The notes beneath the pieces were generated by a model. It searched no databases, had not been told where the DNA came from, and was given only the letters and a program-made list of their open reading frames with translations. From Paulownia fortunei (lineage: Eukaryota > Streptophyta > Magnoliopsida > Lamiales > Paulowniaceae): a stretch of DNA of 64,000 nt. Below, one piece after another: positions 62,950-64,000 of the stretch. A program made the translations under genes and the position numbers. Position 1 is the first letter of the stretch. Each line of letters opens with the position of its first letter. The stretch spans positions 4,162,001 to 4,226,000 of the forward strand of contig CM033108.1 in NCBI GenBank assembly GCA_019321725.1, in the 5' to 3' direction.

Positions 62950-64000
62950 AAGATGAGCACTAGGCAGATTGGCTCAAAGCTATATCATATTTTTTTATGT
63001 AAATATTTACAAACCTCAAGAATCTGTAATATTAATACCTCAAGAGTCAAGACTAGTGTGTGGTTGCTGATTTCAAGAGAAGGAGATCCTGTCGGACACA
63101 ACCCAGTTCTTATGATTTTTTTATTAGAATTTGTATTGAATCAATTATTGTGATTTAAAAAGTTCAAATTAAGATTAAATTTTTTATGTTGATTTCGTTA
63201 CGATTGGTTTGTATGATTTTGATCAACTTTGATAATGTTAAAACTTTTGGGCAAAATTGCAAAACTAGTCCTAATTTGTGTTACAATTTTAAGGTTGTAT
63301 AATCAAGTGTAGGTTGTGTTAAATAATTAATTTCTCATGAGTTGGAGATTGATCGACATGAAAATTATTTGAAAATTTCAGGATTATATTTCTAAAAAAA
63401 TAGGTTTTATATAGTTTAGAATATATAAAAAAATTAACGTATGCTATAACTAAAAAAAAATTAAAATAATAAATGTATTGAGGATTAATGATCCGTTCTT
63501 GAGTTTTAAATAAAAGAATGATTATTTATACTTTTTACCTCTTTTAATTACCACAATTGGAATCTATACATAATTAAGATTTCAATGGGAAGATATTATC
63601 AAATAACTAATACAATAAAATAATTATAATATTATCTTACTATTTGCAAATTATTTCTCAATCTCAACTCTTGGTTAAAAGCACCTATAGTTGAATGTAT
63701 GTTATGATTGAGCTCTTACTCAAATTAAATATGCTCCTACAAGAAGTGATTAAATGGTCTCTATTTCATCATTGTATGAGCTCATTATTCTTTGTACCAT
63801 TTTGGACTCTAGACTATGCATGAATCATTTGTTTGATGACGCCATTTTAGCACGTTGTCCAATGGCTATGGATGATTTGGTTTGTTGGAGCATATATAGG
63901 AAAGCTATCAAGATCAATTTGATTAACGTGGAAAAACGAAGTTGATAACACACTATAGCTCATAACTTAGATGGTTGTGTTGAATTGTGTTTTCAAGTGT
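62950..64000 (+). other. Intergenic, ending in a retroelement-like repeat
   Basis: No gene. About 63840-64000 is similar to 47380-47520: GCTATCAAGA, then TTGATTAACGTGG, then TGATAACACACTATAGCTCA and TTGAATTGTGTTT. This suggests that another copy of the Copia-like family at 46-48 kb begins here and continues beyond the window. Confidence 0.45.

Overview
The window is plant nuclear DNA: AT-rich, sparse in genes, with GT-AG introns, TATA boxes and many small transposon relics. It carries an intact phytochrome A gene (PHYA), a plant-type glycoside hydrolase family 1 (GH1) beta-glucosidase and an isoprenylated metal-binding protein of the HIPP kind, so a eudicot is certain. The PHYA protein sequence looks most like asterid orthologs; that last point is a judgement from memory. 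There are no prokaryotic features, no CRISPR array, and no tRNA or rRNA gene that I could find.

Layout. 1-1.7 kb: last two coding exons of a LAZ1-like DUF300/organic-solute-transporter-alpha membrane protein (5' part off the window). 3.5 kb: single-exon gene for a small basic plant protein. 4-13 kb: gene-poor, with simple repeats, a Mutator-like nonautonomous element with terminal inverted repeats and a probable 9-bp target duplication (8.21-9.39 kb), and a 445-bp repeat. 13.9 kb: second small basic single-exon gene. 15.7-16.0 kb: a minus-strand small reading frame of doubtful status. 16-21 kb: retroelement traces, a TIR-bounded element holding about 1.1 kb of TA-rich repeat, and two further inverted-repeat elements. 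22.3 kb: single-exon gene for a 141-residue conserved plant protein, followed by 3.5 kb that looks transcribed or formerly genic. 27.4-28.5 kb: a large tandem duplication and a striking palindromic microsatellite. 30-36.3 kb: PHYA, four coding exons, 1122 residues. 36-42 kb: foldback elements and an LTR-like repeat. 43.8-44.4 kb: HIPP gene on the minus strand, three exons, 120 residues. 45-57.6 kb: decayed Copia-type retrotransposon debris and nonautonomous elements. 58.1-61.9 kb: GH1 beta-glucosidase, 12 coding exons, 537 residues, with one non-canonical GC-AG intron. 62-64 kb: a recent 56-bp duplication and more repeat.

The genes are independently transcribed and show no operon-like or pathway grouping. 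PHYA acts in far-red light sensing, the GH1 enzyme in hydrolysis of secreted glucosides (possibly monolignol glucosides), the HIPP in metal binding at membranes, and the LAZ1-like protein in membrane transport or trafficking. I found no convincing undescribed biological system. The best leads are the GC-AG intron and the altered acid/base motif in the glucosidase, three uncharacterised small proteins, a cryptic gene-like region at 23-26.3 kb, and several nonautonomous element families, one with four copies in this window.
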